A DNA stretch of 64,000 nt, from NCBI GenBank assembly GCA_027391075.1, contig DAHYHI010000079.1, forward strand, positions 1-64,000, written 5' to 3'. A model generated the notes under the pieces. That model ran no database searches, was not told the DNA's origin, and saw only the letters and a list, made by a program, of their open reading frames with translations. The position numbers were made by a program, and so were the translations under genes. Below, in pieces: positions 18,347 to 27,613 of the stretch (positions are counted from its first letter, which is position 1; every line of letters begins with the position of its first letter). This DNA comes from JAJZAM01 sp027391075. GTDB taxonomy: Bacteria; Actinomycetota; Acidimicrobiia; Acidimicrobiales; Palsa-688.

Positions 18347-21124
18347 TCAGGAGCGACGTCGGGGCCTTGCCGGGGCGACCATCCTTCCTTCGCACCAAAA
18401 GTGCAGTAAGGCAGGGGGCATCGGCCGTGCGATCAGGAATCCCTGGAGAGCGTCCGTGCCGATCTCCCGTAGTGCTTCGAGCTGCTCGGGAGTCTCCACC
18501 CCCTCGGACACGGTGGTCATATCGAGGCTTCGGGCGAGGTCGCTTATCAACCGAACCAGACAGGCGGCGTCGCTGTCGGTAACGCCCGACACGAAGGAGC
18601 GGTCGATCTTGATCGTGTCCACCGGCAGGTGGCGTAGATGAGCGAGCGACGTGTAGCCGGTTCCGAAGTCGTCGACGGCCACTCCGAACCCGAGATCGTG
18701 GACCTCCCGTAGCTGTGACGCCACCGATTCGAGGTCGTTGAGTATCACCGTCTCGGTGATCTCCAAGGTGATCCGGTTCGGTGTCACCCCGGTGGCGTCG
18801 ACAGCGGAGCGCAGGTCGCTTATGAGGCGTTTGCCCCGCAGGTGGCGGCCTGAGATGTTCACGGCGACGTTCAGCGAGCCGAGCACGGGATGGTCGTCCC
18901 ATTGGCGCATCTGGCGCATCACCGCGCGCAGTACCCAGTTGTCCAAGTCGACTATAAGGTCGCTCGCCTCTGCGAGAGGTATGAACTCTCCCGGTGACAT
19001 CGGCCCGTGATCAGCCCGCTGCCAGCGGATCAAAGCTTCGAGGCCGCAGAGCTCCATGTGAGTGCTGACAAGGGGTTGGTAAAACAGCGTGAGGCCGCTG
19101 GCGTCTCCGGCTAACTCGTCGCGGAGGTCGCGCTCCACGCCGTCGCTAATGGCCAGACGTTGCTGCACTTGTTCGTCGAACACTCCTATCGACGAGCCGC
19201 CGCGCTGCTTGGCCTGGTAGAGCGCAAGGTCGGCGCGGGCCAGCAGGTCGAGAGCGCCGACACCGGCGCCTGCGCTCAGGGCTATACCCACACACGTGCC
19301 GACTTCGAGGTTGAGCGCTTCCCACTTCACTGGCTCGGAGAGGCAGGCTACGAAACGCAGGGCCAGGTACTCCGCCTCGCGAAGTGAGGAGATCCCGTCG
19401 GCTACGACTACGAACTCGTCGCCGCCTATTCGAGCGACCAAGTCGTGGCTTCGGGTCGTCGAAATCAGGCGTCGCCCTACCTGGCGTAGAACGTGATCTC
19501 CGCAGCGATGGCCGTGAAGGTCGTTGGCTCGCTTGAAGTTGTCAAGGTCCATGTAGAACACGGCGACAGCTCTCGGGTGCTCACCGGCGCGTTCGAGCAG
19601 GCGCTCAAGGTGGTCTACTAACGCGGAGCGGTTGGTCAGTCCCGTGAGCGCGTCGTGGGTGGCTTCGAAGGCGAGCCGTTCCTGCAGTTCGGTGCGTTCG
19701 CGCACGGAGTCGGCGAGGGCTCGGAAGGAGCCCTGAAGGGCGGCCCCTATACGCCCCGGCAGCGGAGAGTCGAGCAGCTCGTTGTCGAGGTCGCATCTCG
19801 ACAACGCCTCGCTTTTAGCCTCGAGGAGGCGAAGGTTGGACATCAACGAGTTGAAGGCGTCCGCAACCAGGACGGTCTCGCGAGGCCCGACCGGTGCGAG
19901 GTACTCGACCTCAAGGCTCCCGCGCACGACCGCAAGAGCGGCACCAGCGAGGCGCTCCAGGGGATTCGAGATGCCCCGAGCGACGGTAACCGCACCGCCG
20001 AGCGCGAGCACGACAGCCAAGGCGACTACGGAAAGCCACAGCCAGAACCTGAAGGCGGCAGCCGCGGACAGTGCGCTTATGGCGTCAAGCGAGGACACGG
20101 CTGCTTTCGCCGACAGGCCTTGGAGTGTCGACCAGTAGCCGCCGGTGGAAGAAAGGCCTGCTGCGAACGATGCAGCGCTGAGAGAGCTTCCTCCACTTGC
20201 CGGCCCGCCCGGCTGCGCCAGCGAGGACACTCGGGTTACAAGGTCCCCGAAGACGCTGTAGGAACTGCTCGCAGTGAAGGCCTTCCAATTTGCCTCGAGC
20301 GCAGCCACCCCAGAGTTCGCCAGCGACTGGCCGGCCAAGTCGAACTCGCCTTGCGATCGCGCCAGCGCCAAAACCGCCGCCGGCCGCTGCGCCACCGGCG
20401 ACGACCACGCTTCGCTCAACATCCTGAGCTGGCCGGTCGAAGTCTCGACCGCTCCGAGGACATCGACGGAAGCCAGCAGACTGAGCGCGGTCCTCTGTTC
20501 CGCAGGGACGCTCAAGATTAGATCGCCGGCGTTCAGGAGCAGCTGAGAGGCCCAGCTTTCTGCCGCCGCGAATGCCTCTCCAGACAGGCGGATCTCTCCG
20601 CCGAGGGTTGCCGATCCGTCGGCAAGTTGCGCTCTTTGCGTGTAGAGGGGGGCGGACACCTTCTGTGCCTCTGACAGCGGCATCGAGCTAAGCGCCATGT
20701 CCGTGGCCTGTTGGGCTGACGTCAGCTTCTTGGTGATGACACCGACGAGCTGAGCGGAGCTGTTCGAGGCGGGGCCCGGAGACCGCGCGAGTGTAACTTC
20801 GGCGAGTGAATAGGACTCCTCGGCCGCGACGTCGGCGTCGAGTTGCATCGACTGGCCGGCGGCTCTGACGGCGGCCTGCGCAGCCCTCGTCGTGTCCATC
20901 TGGCTATGCGCGGTGGCGACCACGGGTGCCGACAGGGCGACGAGTGCTGCCAGCGGAATTATCGCTATCAGAACGAGCCGGGTACGCACACCGGACCTCA
21001 CTCCCAGGTGAGCCGTCGCCGCGAGGCGGTCACTCCGGCGGCGGCTGAACTCTGCGATCAGGCGCGCCACCGCAGATCGGTAGCCGCCTGGTGTAACTTC
21101 ACGGCCGCCGGGGAATCCGATCAT
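18347..21124 (-). CDS. Membrane GGDEF-EAL cyclic-di-GMP enzyme
   Basis: The 925-residue protein has a signal-anchor near residues 48-70, a long extracytoplasmic helical sensor to about 355 (reminiscent of nitrate/nitrite-sensing domains), a second membrane helix, a HAMP-like region, a GGDEF domain (about 490-655) and an EAL domain (about 665-915). The cyclase motif IGGDEF is intact and preceded by RSHD, a matching RxxD inhibitory site. The EAL side keeps LEALIRW, DDFGTGYT, KIDRSF and SEGVET, so both activities look possible. Its start overlaps the stop of the next gene upstream (ATGA). Confidence 0.88.
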   Translation of the reverse strand: MIGFPGGREVTPGGYRSAVARLIAEFSRRRSDRLAATAHLGVRSGVRTRLVLIAIIPLAALVALSAPVVATAHSQMDTTRAAQAAVRAAGQSMQLDADVAAEESYSLAEVTLARSPGPASNSSAQLVGVITKKLTSAQQATDMALSSMPLSEAQKVSAPLYTQRAQLADGSATLGGEIRLSGEAFAAAESWASQLLLNAGDLILSVPAEQRTALSLLASVDVLGAVETSTGQLRMLSEAWSSPVAQRPAAVLALARSQGEFDLAGQSLANSGVAALEANWKAFTASSSYSVFGDLVTRVSSLAQPGGPASGGSSLSAASFAAGLSSTGGYWSTLQGLSAKAAVSSLDAISALSAAAAFRFWLWLSVVALAVVLALGGAVTVARGISNPLERLAGAALAVVRGSLEVEYLAPVGPRETVLVADAFNSLMSNLRLLEAKSEALSRCDLDNELLDSPLPGRIGAALQGSFRALADSVRERTELQERLAFEATHDALTGLTNRSALVDHLERLLERAGEHPRAVAVFYMDLDNFKRANDLHGHRCGDHVLRQVGRRLISTTRSHDLVARIGGDEFVVVADGISSLREAEYLALRFVACLSEPVKWEALNLEVGTCVGIALSAGAGVGALDLLARADLALYQAKQRGGSSIGVFDEQVQQRLAISDGVERDLRDELAGDASGLTLFYQPLVSTHMELCGLEALIRWQRADHGPMSPGEFIPLAEASDLIVDLDNWVLRAVMRQMRQWDDHPVLGSLNVAVNISGRHLRGKRLISDLRSAVDATGVTPNRITLEITETVILNDLESVASQLREVHDLGFGVAVDDFGTGYTSLAHLRHLPVDTIKIDRSFVSGVTDSDAACLVRLISDLARSLDMTTVSEGVETPEQLEALREIGTDALQGFLIARPMPPALLHFWCEGRMVAPARPRRRS

Positions 21125-23670
21125 CGGGAGGCTTCGGGGCCGGACATCGCTGGCTCCCGCAGCAGCGGCCCGCTGTGGGAACCGCCGCCGCTCCTGCGGT
21201 TCGCCGGGCTGCGTTCCACGCGTCGGCGTGCGTAAAGATCCTGGTCGGAGCGGTCGATGAGGTTGGCGATGCTGTCGCTGTCACCTCGATGCGTGGAGGT
21301 TCCTGCGCTCGCCGACAACTTGTAGGGGCGCCCTCTGGTGGTGGCGTGGTCGGCGAGTCTCAAGCGCAGCGCTGCGCTCAGAGCGTCAGGGTCTGGTGTC
21401 GCAAGGCTAGTAAGGACGTACATCTCGTCCCCGCCTAGGCGGGCGAAGAGACTGCCGGCGGGAAACGCCGAGGCGATGACGGTGGCGACGTCGACGATAG
21501 CCTGGTCTCCGCTCTCGTGGCCGAGCGTATCGTTGATGGTTTTCAGCCCGTCGAGGTCTATGAAGACGCCCGTGGTGACCTGGCCTTGAATCTGGTTGCG
21601 TCTTATCAGCTCGGGTCCTGCGGCCAGCAGGCCGCGCCGGTTCAGCAGGCCCGTCAGGGGGTCGATGAAAGCCTGACGGCGCAGTTCCAACTCCATGCGT
21701 TGACGTTCGCTCAGGTCGACGACGTGTATCAGGTAAAACAGCGAGCTGTCGTCTTCTTCGATGACGCTCCCCGCGACGTGCACCGGTATCGCGCCTGACC
21801 CTCGGTGCTCGAGGGTCAGGTCGCACGAGTACACGTAGTCCGGGCGGCGCCGCAGGCTCGCAACCCAGCGCAGAGCGCTGCGACGGTCAGCGGAGGAGAC
21901 CAAGTCGATGGCGGTCGTCCCAGCGGCGGGATCCTCGAAGCCAAGGAGGGTCTCGAACGCGCTGTTACAGGAGTGGATCTTGCCCGCCGGATCGACGATC
22001 AACATCCCGATCGGGGCCTGCTCGAAGGCGGTCCGGAAGCGCTTCTGGGAGCGCAGCAGTTCGCTCAGTTGATCCAGGCGGGGGTTCAGTCCGTCGTCGT
22101 AGGAATCGTCATAGGGGTCGGTGGAAGGCTCGGAGGACTTTCTGGTGTGCCCGACAGGGGTATCCCAAGCCTGAGCTAGGGCGTCCGGGCAGACCGATCC
22201 GAAGTGGACCGGGGCTACGTCGCGCAGGTACCTTGCGTGGCTGGGAGGGTTGGCTCCCAAGGTCCAAGGCGCTGCAGGGATCGGCTGGCCGGCCGCGACC
22301 TCTGCGAGGACGAGGCGGACTGCTTCGGGATGCCACCGCAAGCCGGACCCGTCGAGAAGCGCCCGGCGGGCCTGCTCGGCTCCGATCCCGTTGCGATAAG
22401 AGCGGTCGTGGACCATGGCGTCCCACGCATCACAGGCAGCCACCAAGAAAGCTTCGAAAGGCAAGCCGACGGAGGTCCAGGCAGCCGGACCGGTACCCGC
22501 CGGCGCTGTCCCGGCTGCGTCGAAGCGCTCGTGTTGGTAGCGCACGATCTCAGCCACGCCGGCGAGCACGGGTGAGCCTCGTAGGATCGCGGCGCCACTT
22601 TCGGCGCGCATGCTTGGCCCGGTAGCCTTGCGGGCTGGACCGAGCGTTGCGACAGGCGCAGAGCTCGTAGCCGGCGCGAGCGAAGCGATGTCGTGGAGGA
22701 CGCCGGCGATCCCGGCGTCTCTTATGCGACGGGCGGGCAGCCCGGCCCGCTCGGCGACTCTGGTGGCAAGCTCTCCGACGCGCAGAGCGTGGTCGTGGGT
22801 GTAGGGCTCCCGATTGCATAGAACCTCGGCGAACTCTGCAACCTCGCGCGACGTGCAAACTTCCAGAGCGCTGAGAGGATCGTGGTTCAGTGCCACCCCA
22901 AGGACGGCGGTGACGACCGCCCCGTCTTTTGCCAGCGAGATCCCGGCGGTGGTCACGGCAGCGAAACCGATCAGCTCCAAGGTCCATTCAGCCCACCATG
23001 ACGCCGATCCCACCGAGGCGTAGCCGGAGGCTAGGCGGATGGCCGCGATGCCAGCAATGGAGGTTGCCACCACCACGAAGCGCCGATCGCCGCTGGCCCC
23101 GTGCAGGCGCAGGAGCCGGGCGGCCAGAGCGGCGGCGCCGATCGCTCCGAAAGCTTCCTGCACGCCGGCGCCAACGGTGCCTCCCGCCGGCAGCCACGCC
23201 GGCTGGTAAATCCATGCGGCGGCGCTACCTGCGCCGAGCGTGACCAGGGTAAGCACAGACCAGCCCTTCCAGTGGCGCCCTAGGATCCGACCCGGTGTCG
23301 AGGCGCCGAGCAGCATGGGGGTCAAAAGCAGCGCAGCGGCCGGCAGGGCAGCCGCTTCGGCGCTGAACGACAGCGCCGTTCCTGTCTTAATGAACCCCGG
23401 CGTAGAGATGCTTTGAAGGACGCTGAGGGAGGCGAGGGCGCTCATGGCCGCCCCTACGAGGGCCAACTCCGCCAGCGCAGCGCGCCACGCGAAGACAAGC
23501 AGTGATATCGAAGCGAGCAGGCACACCGCCATGGCGACTGCGGGCACGGCGGCGATCACGGGCAACTCGCCGAAGCGGCCGTGCAGCGCAGCGCCGCGGG
23601 GAAGCGATATCACCGCTGTCGCAGCCGCCGCAACCAACGATACGTAGAACCTGTAGAAGCTCCGACCCAC
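21121..23670 (-). CDS. Membrane protein with degenerate HD-GYP, PAS and GGDEM domains
   Basis: The 849-residue protein begins with about seven hydrophobic segments (residues 10-270), then an HD-type domain (about 285-470), a PAS domain (about 545-660) and a GGDEF-type domain (about 670-825). The HD part keeps THDHALRVGE and LHDIAS, but the GYP block is lost (ERFDAAGTAP in place of ERWDGSGYP). The cyclase motif reads LGGDEM, not GGDEF, and no RxxD inhibitory site precedes it. One or both catalytic sites may therefore be weak or regulatory. It is co-translated with the GGDEF-EAL gene downstream. Confidence 0.82.
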   Translation of the reverse strand: MGRSFYRFYVSLVAAAATAVISLPRGAALHGRFGELPVIAAVPAVAMAVCLLASISLLVFAWRAALAELALVGAAMSALASLSVLQSISTPGFIKTGTALSFSAEAAALPAAALLLTPMLLGASTPGRILGRHWKGWSVLTLVTLGAGSAAAWIYQPAWLPAGGTVGAGVQEAFGAIGAAALAARLLRLHGASGDRRFVVVATSIAGIAAIRLASGYASVGSASWWAEWTLELIGFAAVTTAGISLAKDGAVVTAVLGVALNHDPLSALEVCTSREVAEFAEVLCNREPYTHDHALRVGELATRVAERAGLPARRIRDAGIAGVLHDIASLAPATSSAPVATLGPARKATGPSMRAESGAAILRGSPVLAGVAEIVRYQHERFDAAGTAPAGTGPAAWTSVGLPFEAFLVAACDAWDAMVHDRSYRNGIGAEQARRALLDGSGLRWHPEAVRLVLAEVAAGQPIPAAPWTLGANPPSHARYLRDVAPVHFGSVCPDALAQAWDTPVGHTRKSSEPSTDPYDDSYDDGLNPRLDQLSELLRSQKRFRTAFEQAPIGMLIVDPAGKIHSCNSAFETLLGFEDPAAGTTAIDLVSSADRRSALRWVASLRRRPDYVYSCDLTLEHRGSGAIPVHVAGSVIEEDDSSLFYLIHVVDLSERQRMELELRRQAFIDPLTGLLNRRGLLAAGPELIRRNQIQGQVTTGVFIDLDGLKTINDTLGHESGDQAIVDVATVIASAFPAGSLFARLGGDEMYVLTSLATPDPDALSAALRLRLADHATTRGRPYKLSASAGTSTHRGDSDSIANLIDRSDQDLYARRRVERSPANRRSGGGSHSGPLLREPAMSGPEASR

Positions 23671-23684
23671 ATCAGGCGCATCGG

Positions 23685-23699
23685 AGCCCCGTCGGGGCT
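23685..23699. terminator. GC hairpin upstream of the HD-PAS-GGDEM gene
   Basis: AGCCCC-GTC-GGGGCT is a perfect 6-bp stem with a 3-base loop. It lies in the 103-bp gap between the end of the GntR gene and the start of the cyclic-di-GMP operon, both on the minus strand. No T-run follows, so it could be a weak terminator or simply a leader hairpin. Confidence 0.3.
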
Positions 23700-23773
23700 A
23701 CTTGAGCAGGGGGAAGTAGCCGAAGGCTGTATCGCCTGGGAGAGCCGGCAGCCCCAGTAGGGCCGTGGGATGT

Positions 23774-24568
23774 CTAGACGGCCTGGTTAGTCTCGGGGGC
23801 GGAGGAAGATTTGGTCTTCACCCGCCTTGCCGTACGCCCCAGGTGCCTCGACATGATGCCCCTGGCGGCGTCTACGTCGTGGGCTGTCACCGCTTCTACC
23901 AGAGCCCGGTGCTCGGCCACTCCGGGCCGGCCCATCCTCGGTGCGACCGCCTGGGCCTCCTCCAATGAGTGGCGCAGCGGAACTTGGAGAGACTCGACCA
24001 AGAAGCTGAGCGGGCGGTTGTGTGCCGCCACTGCGAAGCGGATGTGAAACTCTGTAGAGAACTTGACGTCGTGGTGACCGGCCGCTAGGGCGGCCTCAGC
24101 CCTGTCGCAGATGTCGTTTAGCTCTTCGATGTCCTTCGCTGTGGCTCGCTCGCAGACCAGTGGGACCAAGCCCATCTCTAGGACCATTCGGGCTTCGGTC
24201 ACCTCGTCAGCGTGGAGGGCTGCCATCGAAAGCATGTCTGTGATGCCCTCGCCGATCTTGGCGCTGGTGGGCATTTTCACGAAAGCGCCCCCACGGGCAC
24301 CGACTTTGGTGTCGATCATGCCGGCTCCCTCCAAGAGGCGCAGGGCGTCTCTCACGGTGACCCTGCTCACGCCGAACTGCTGGCAGAGGTCCCGCTCAGA
24401 TGGAAGCCTGTCGCCGGGCCGTAGCTGACCTTCCCGGACCAGACCGCGAATTTGGTCTGCTATCAGTTCTGAAATGCGCCCCGATGCAACCGGTGTGAAC
24501 AAGCTGACACTGGTTGCTAACTCCTCGGCGGAGCGACCGTCGACGTCGTCTGTGAGCTCCACGACCAA
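23774..24568 (-). CDS. GntR/FadR-family (FCD) transcriptional regulator of the Rieske cluster
   Basis: The protein, about 264 residues, has an N-terminal winged helix (PSERDLCQQFGVSRVTVRDALRLLE is split across about residues 58-83) and a C-terminal all-helical FCD ligand-binding domain with metal-binding His residues in EFHIRFAVAAHN and the closing SRHLGR. Such regulators usually respond to a carboxylic acid and repress a divergent catabolic operon. Here the divergent genes encode a ferredoxin and a Rieske oxygenase. The predicted first codon is TTG and no strong ribosome-binding site decides the start, which may lie further in. Confidence 0.85.
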   Translation of the reverse strand: MVVELTDDVDGRSAEELATSVSLFTPVASGRISELIADQIRGLVREGQLRPGDRLPSERDLCQQFGVSRVTVRDALRLLEGAGMIDTKVGARGGAFVKMPTSAKIGEGITDMLSMAALHADEVTEARMVLEMGLVPLVCERATAKDIEELNDICDRAEAALAAGHHDVKFSTEFHIRFAVAAHNRPLSFLVESLQVPLRHSLEEAQAVAPRMGRPGVAEHRALVEAVTAHDVDAARGIMSRHLGRTARRVKTKSSSAPETNQAV

Positions 24569-24618
24569 GAGCCTAGGCCACAGCCCACCCCGCCACCTAA
24601 TGCGCCGAGTTCAACAGG

Positions 24619-24628
24619 CATATGGTAT
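24619..24628. promoter_or_regulatory. Candidate operator CATATGGTAT with overlapping -10 box
   Basis: In the 132-bp divergent region between the GntR gene and the ferredoxin gene, CATATGGTAT contains the palindromic core CATATG and overlaps TATGAT (24626-24631), a good plus-strand -10 box. The same ten bases recur exactly at 30981-30990 in front of the cupin gene, which suggests a shared regulator. No convincing -35 box was found. Confidence 0.4.
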
Positions 24629-24700
24629 GATAATCGGACCAGCCCCTGGCTGGTGTGACCAAGGCGTGCCCACGACAGGGGCGGAGACTTCGAGGACTGG

Positions 24701-24901
24701 ATGGCCGTGAAAGTAGTGGTGGACCTGGACAAGTGCCTCGGCTACGCGAACTGCGTGGCTGACGCACCAGAGGTGTTCGAAATACCGGAGGAGGCGCTGA
24801 TCGTCAGGCTATTGCAAGACAGCCCCGGCGAAGAACTTCGCTCCGCTGTCGAAGCGGCAGCTCTTGACTGCCCAGCTCGCGCCATAACAATTCTCGGCTA
24901 G
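24701..24901 (+). CDS. Small ferredoxin, probably [3Fe-4S]
   Basis: The 66-residue protein is a short bacterial ferredoxin with three cluster cysteines: two in KCLGYANC (C-x5-C, so the second cysteine of a 4Fe-4S motif is missing) and one in DCPARAI near the C-terminus. This matches the [3Fe-4S]-type ferredoxins that usually serve cytochrome P450s. No P450 gene is nearby. The next gene is a Rieske oxygenase, and a ferredoxin reductase is in the same cluster, so it probably carries electrons between them. ATG at 24701 is an alternative-free start. Confidence 0.85.
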   Translation: MAVKVVVDLDKCLGYANCVADAPEVFEIPEEALIVRLLQDSPGEELRSAVEAAALDCPARAITILG

Positions 24902-24962
24902 CTGGAGGACGCCGAGTGCGCCACTGCGCTCCAATCAACCGCTTTTCGAAAAGGGAGGACTG

Positions 24963-26249
24963 ATGCTCACACACGCAAACAACGAGTTGCTCACCAGAAC
25001 CGGGCCGGGGACGCCGATGGGCGACCTTTTCCGTCGGTACTGGATGCCGGCCCTGCTCGCCGAGGAGCTACCCGAGAACGACTGCCCCCCGGTGCGGGTC
25101 AAGATCCTCTCGGAGCGCCTGGTGGCTTTCCGGGACACCCAAGGGCGTTACGGGCTCATCGACGAGTTCTGCGCCCACAGGGGCGCCTCGCTGTGGTTCG
25201 GTCGTAACGAGGAGTCGGGACTGCGCTGCCCGTATCACGGCTTTAAGTTCGACGTGACCGGACAGTGCGTCGAGGTGCCCGCCGAGCCACCTGGGAGCAC
25301 TTTCTGCGAGCGGGTCAAGATGACCGCGTACCCGCTCGTCAAGGTCGGCGACATCCTCTGGACCTATATGGGCCCGTCGGAGTCGACCCCCGACCTTCCC
25401 GAATACGAGTTTGCGACCGTCCCCCCGGAGCAGTCTTTCACTTCGAAGCGCTGGCAGGAGTGTAACTGGCTTCAGGCGTTGGAAGGCGGGATCGACTCCA
25501 GCCACGTTTCGTTCTTGCACTCCTCGGGCCTTCGTGACGACCCGCTGTTCAAAGGGTCGGTAGGCAACATCTACAACCTGAACGACCTGAGGCCGCACTT
25601 CGAGGTCGTCGACGTGGAAGGGGGCCTGCTCATCGGTGCGAGGCGCAACGCCGAGGAGGGAAACTTCTACTGGAGGGTGACGCCCTGGGTGCTCCCGAAC
25701 TTCACGATGGTCCCACCCCGCGCCGATCACCCGGTGCACGGCCACTTCTGGGTACCGATCGACGACGAGAACTGCTGGGTCTACACGTTCGACTATCACC
25801 CGGCGCGACCACTGGCCGAGGCAGAGCTCGATGCGATGAAAGCCGGAAACGGCGTGCACAACGAGTACGTGCCGGGTACTTACCGGCCTCTCGCCAACAA
25901 GGACAACGACTACCTCATAGACCGCGAGGCCCAACGCCGGGGCGACACCTACTCGGGTGTGAAGGGTATAGCGATCCAAGACGGCTCCCTCCAAGAAAGC
26001 ATGGGTCCCATCGTCGACCGCACCAAGGAGCGGCTTGTGGCCACCGACGTCGGTATCGTCAAAGCCCGTCACAAGCTTCGTCAGGCGGCACTCGCTCTCA
26101 AAGAGAACGGGACTGTCCCGCCTGGAGTCGAGACGGCCCACCAACGGGTGCGCTCGTTCGCCGCAGTAGCGCCCGTCGACGTCCCCCTCGAGGAGCTTGC
26201 CCCCGAAGCGACGACGGTACGGCCGGGGGTGGCCCACGTCTCGGTCTGA
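24963..26249 (+). CDS. Rieske non-heme iron oxygenase, phthalate dioxygenase-like
   Basis: The 428-residue protein has an N-terminal Rieske domain, with the [2Fe-2S] ligands CAHRGASL (about residue 69) and CPYHGFKF (about 89), and a C-terminal catalytic domain. The mononuclear iron site is suggested by EGGIDSSHVSFLHS near residues 173-186, the usual D/E-x2-x3-H-x4-H pattern. It belongs to the group with phthalate 4,5-dioxygenase and related demethylases, which oxidise aromatic acids. GGGAGG precedes ATG 24963. The ferredoxin 61 bp upstream and the reductase at 29125 complete the electron chain. Confidence 0.9.
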   Translation: MLTHANNELLTRTGPGTPMGDLFRRYWMPALLAEELPENDCPPVRVKILSERLVAFRDTQGRYGLIDEFCAHRGASLWFGRNEESGLRCPYHGFKFDVTGQCVEVPAEPPGSTFCERVKMTAYPLVKVGDILWTYMGPSESTPDLPEYEFATVPPEQSFTSKRWQECNWLQALEGGIDSSHVSFLHSSGLRDDPLFKGSVGNIYNLNDLRPHFEVVDVEGGLLIGARRNAEEGNFYWRVTPWVLPNFTMVPPRADHPVHGHFWVPIDDENCWVYTFDYHPARPLAEAELDAMKAGNGVHNEYVPGTYRPLANKDNDYLIDREAQRRGDTYSGVKGIAIQDGSLQESMGPIVDRTKERLVATDVGIVKARHKLRQAALALKENGTVPPGVETAHQRVRSFAAVAPVDVPLEELAPEATTVRPGVAHVSV

Positions 26250-26253
26250 GCGG

Positions 26254-26748
26254 GTGGCAAACCGCCCTATCCTCGCCAACAGTTGCGCCATGGCGACGAC
26301 GTCACGCGAGGCAGCTTTTCGGATACCGGCGCCGGTGGTCTGCGAACGATCTACCATCCTGGTCGCTTTGGACCCGCCGGCAGTTCCCGTGGCGTCGTCG
26401 TGTCGGTCGAAGCTCTCCGACCGCCTAGCGGTATTCGTAGCCGGTGGCGTGGGAGGTGAGCCGGCTGTCGTGTCCGACATGGACGGCAATCCCTTCGACG
26501 CGCACGAAGCGCTTAGCGGTGTGGATTTGGCCGTACTAGTGGCCTCCTTGGACGACTCGGCGCAAAGCGCAGCACTTCTCGGCAGGACAGCCGTCGAGGC
26601 TGGAGCGACAGTCGCAGGGATCGTGCTCGCCGGTATCGACAGCCCGCCCCGGGCTGTCCTGAGCGAGATGCGTCGTTACTGCCATATGGTGCTGGTGTCG
26701 TCAGGTCCCGACGATCTAAGCGAGGTACTCCTCGCTTTGAGAGCGTGA
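26254..26748 (+). CDS. Conserved-looking small protein of unknown function
   Basis: I do not recognise this product of about 164 residues. It sits between the Rieske oxygenase and the PanB-like gene with short gaps on both sides, so it is probably part of their operon. The second half looks like an alternating beta-alpha fold: RLAVFVAGGVGGEPAV, GVDLAVLVASLDD, GATVAGIVLAGID and MVLVSSG, as in nucleotide- or cofactor-binding proteins. The GTG start at 26254 is chosen because it follows the oxygenase stop; ATG at 26290 is equally possible. Neither has a good ribosome-binding site. Confidence 0.55.
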   Translation: MANRPILANSCAMATTSREAAFRIPAPVVCERSTILVALDPPAVPVASSCRSKLSDRLAVFVAGGVGGEPAVVSDMDGNPFDAHEALSGVDLAVLVASLDDSAQSAALLGRTAVEAGATVAGIVLAGIDSPPRAVLSEMRRYCHMVLVSSGPDDLSEVLLALRA

Positions 26749-26764
26749 TCCGCGTGGGACAGCC

Positions 26765-27580
26765 GTGACCAACGTGTCGGTCGGGGACCTGATCTCCGCC
26801 AAGCGAGATGGCCGCAAACTCGTCGGGGTTGTAGCGTGGGATTACCAGATGGCGCGCATCGCCGACCGCGTCGGCGTAGACATCGTGTCGGTCGGCGACT
26901 CCGTAGGGACGAACCTGTGGGGGCGGGCCAACCCTCTCGACATGACGCTCGACGAGATGATCGTCGTTTGCAGGGCCGTGCGATCCGGGGTGAAGCGGGC
27001 GATCTTGAGCTGTGATTTCCCCTACGGGCCACTCCAGGAAGGGCCCCGCGAGGCGGTCAGAGCAGCGTTGCGTCTCGTAAAAGAGGGTGGTGCTGATATG
27101 GTCAAGCTTGACGGTGCCGCTGACTTCACCGATGGGGTCGAAGCGGTCGTGCGCGCAGGTATACCCGTATTCGCACAGTTCGGCATCACTCCTCAAACGG
27201 CCCTACGCCACGGTGTCGCATATGCGAACGCAGCGGCACCGGACGCGATCGTGTCGACTGAGCTCGCCGACGAGATGCTCGCCCAGGCGAGAGCACTGCA
27301 GAGCGCGGGGGCGGCAGTGCTCGACTTCACCAACTCGGGCCCGACCGTGGGACCAGCCGTAGTGGCAGGGGTGTCTATACCGGTTATGGGTGGTTTCGGC
27401 GGCGGCCCATGGCTGGATGGCCGGGTAAGGATGGCCCATGCCGCGATTGGCTATTCCGCCGACGGCATAGACGAGCCACCGGACACATATGCCAACGTCG
27501 CCCGCATCGCATTCGAAGCGCTGAGCGAATACGCTGACGACGTCAGAGCGTCCAAGCAGATCCGCGGTCAGCGCCGCTGA
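26765..27580 (+). CDS. Ketopantoate hydroxymethyltransferase (PanB)-like protein, diverged
   Basis: The 271-residue protein has the PanB barrel of the PEP mutase/isocitrate lyase superfamily: SVGDSVGTNLWG near residue 40 and ILSCDFPYG near 78 keep the metal-binding Asp residues. Two key PanB sites differ, however. The usual VKLEGG is VKLDGA here, and the block carrying the general-base Glu (LECVP type) is replaced by VLDFTNSGP. Pantothenate synthesis is therefore unlikely. It more likely catalyses a related aldol or C-C cleavage in the aromatic-acid pathway. The start is GTG 26765. Confidence 0.7.
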   Translation: MTNVSVGDLISAKRDGRKLVGVVAWDYQMARIADRVGVDIVSVGDSVGTNLWGRANPLDMTLDEMIVVCRAVRSGVKRAILSCDFPYGPLQEGPREAVRAALRLVKEGGADMVKLDGAADFTDGVEAVVRAGIPVFAQFGITPQTALRHGVAYANAAAPDAIVSTELADEMLAQARALQSAGAAVLDFTNSGPTVGPAVVAGVSIPVMGGFGGGPWLDGRVRMAHAAIGYSADGIDEPPDTYANVARIAFEALSEYADDVRASKQIRGQRR

Positions 27581-27613
27581 CAGCGTCGTTGCGCAGCATT
27601 GGGGTGGCAGGGT

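Noticed and set aside
26688..26700. CCATATGGTG as another copy of the Rieske-island operator
   Set aside because: It lies inside the coding region of the unknown protein and lacks the following AT, so it is probably chance.
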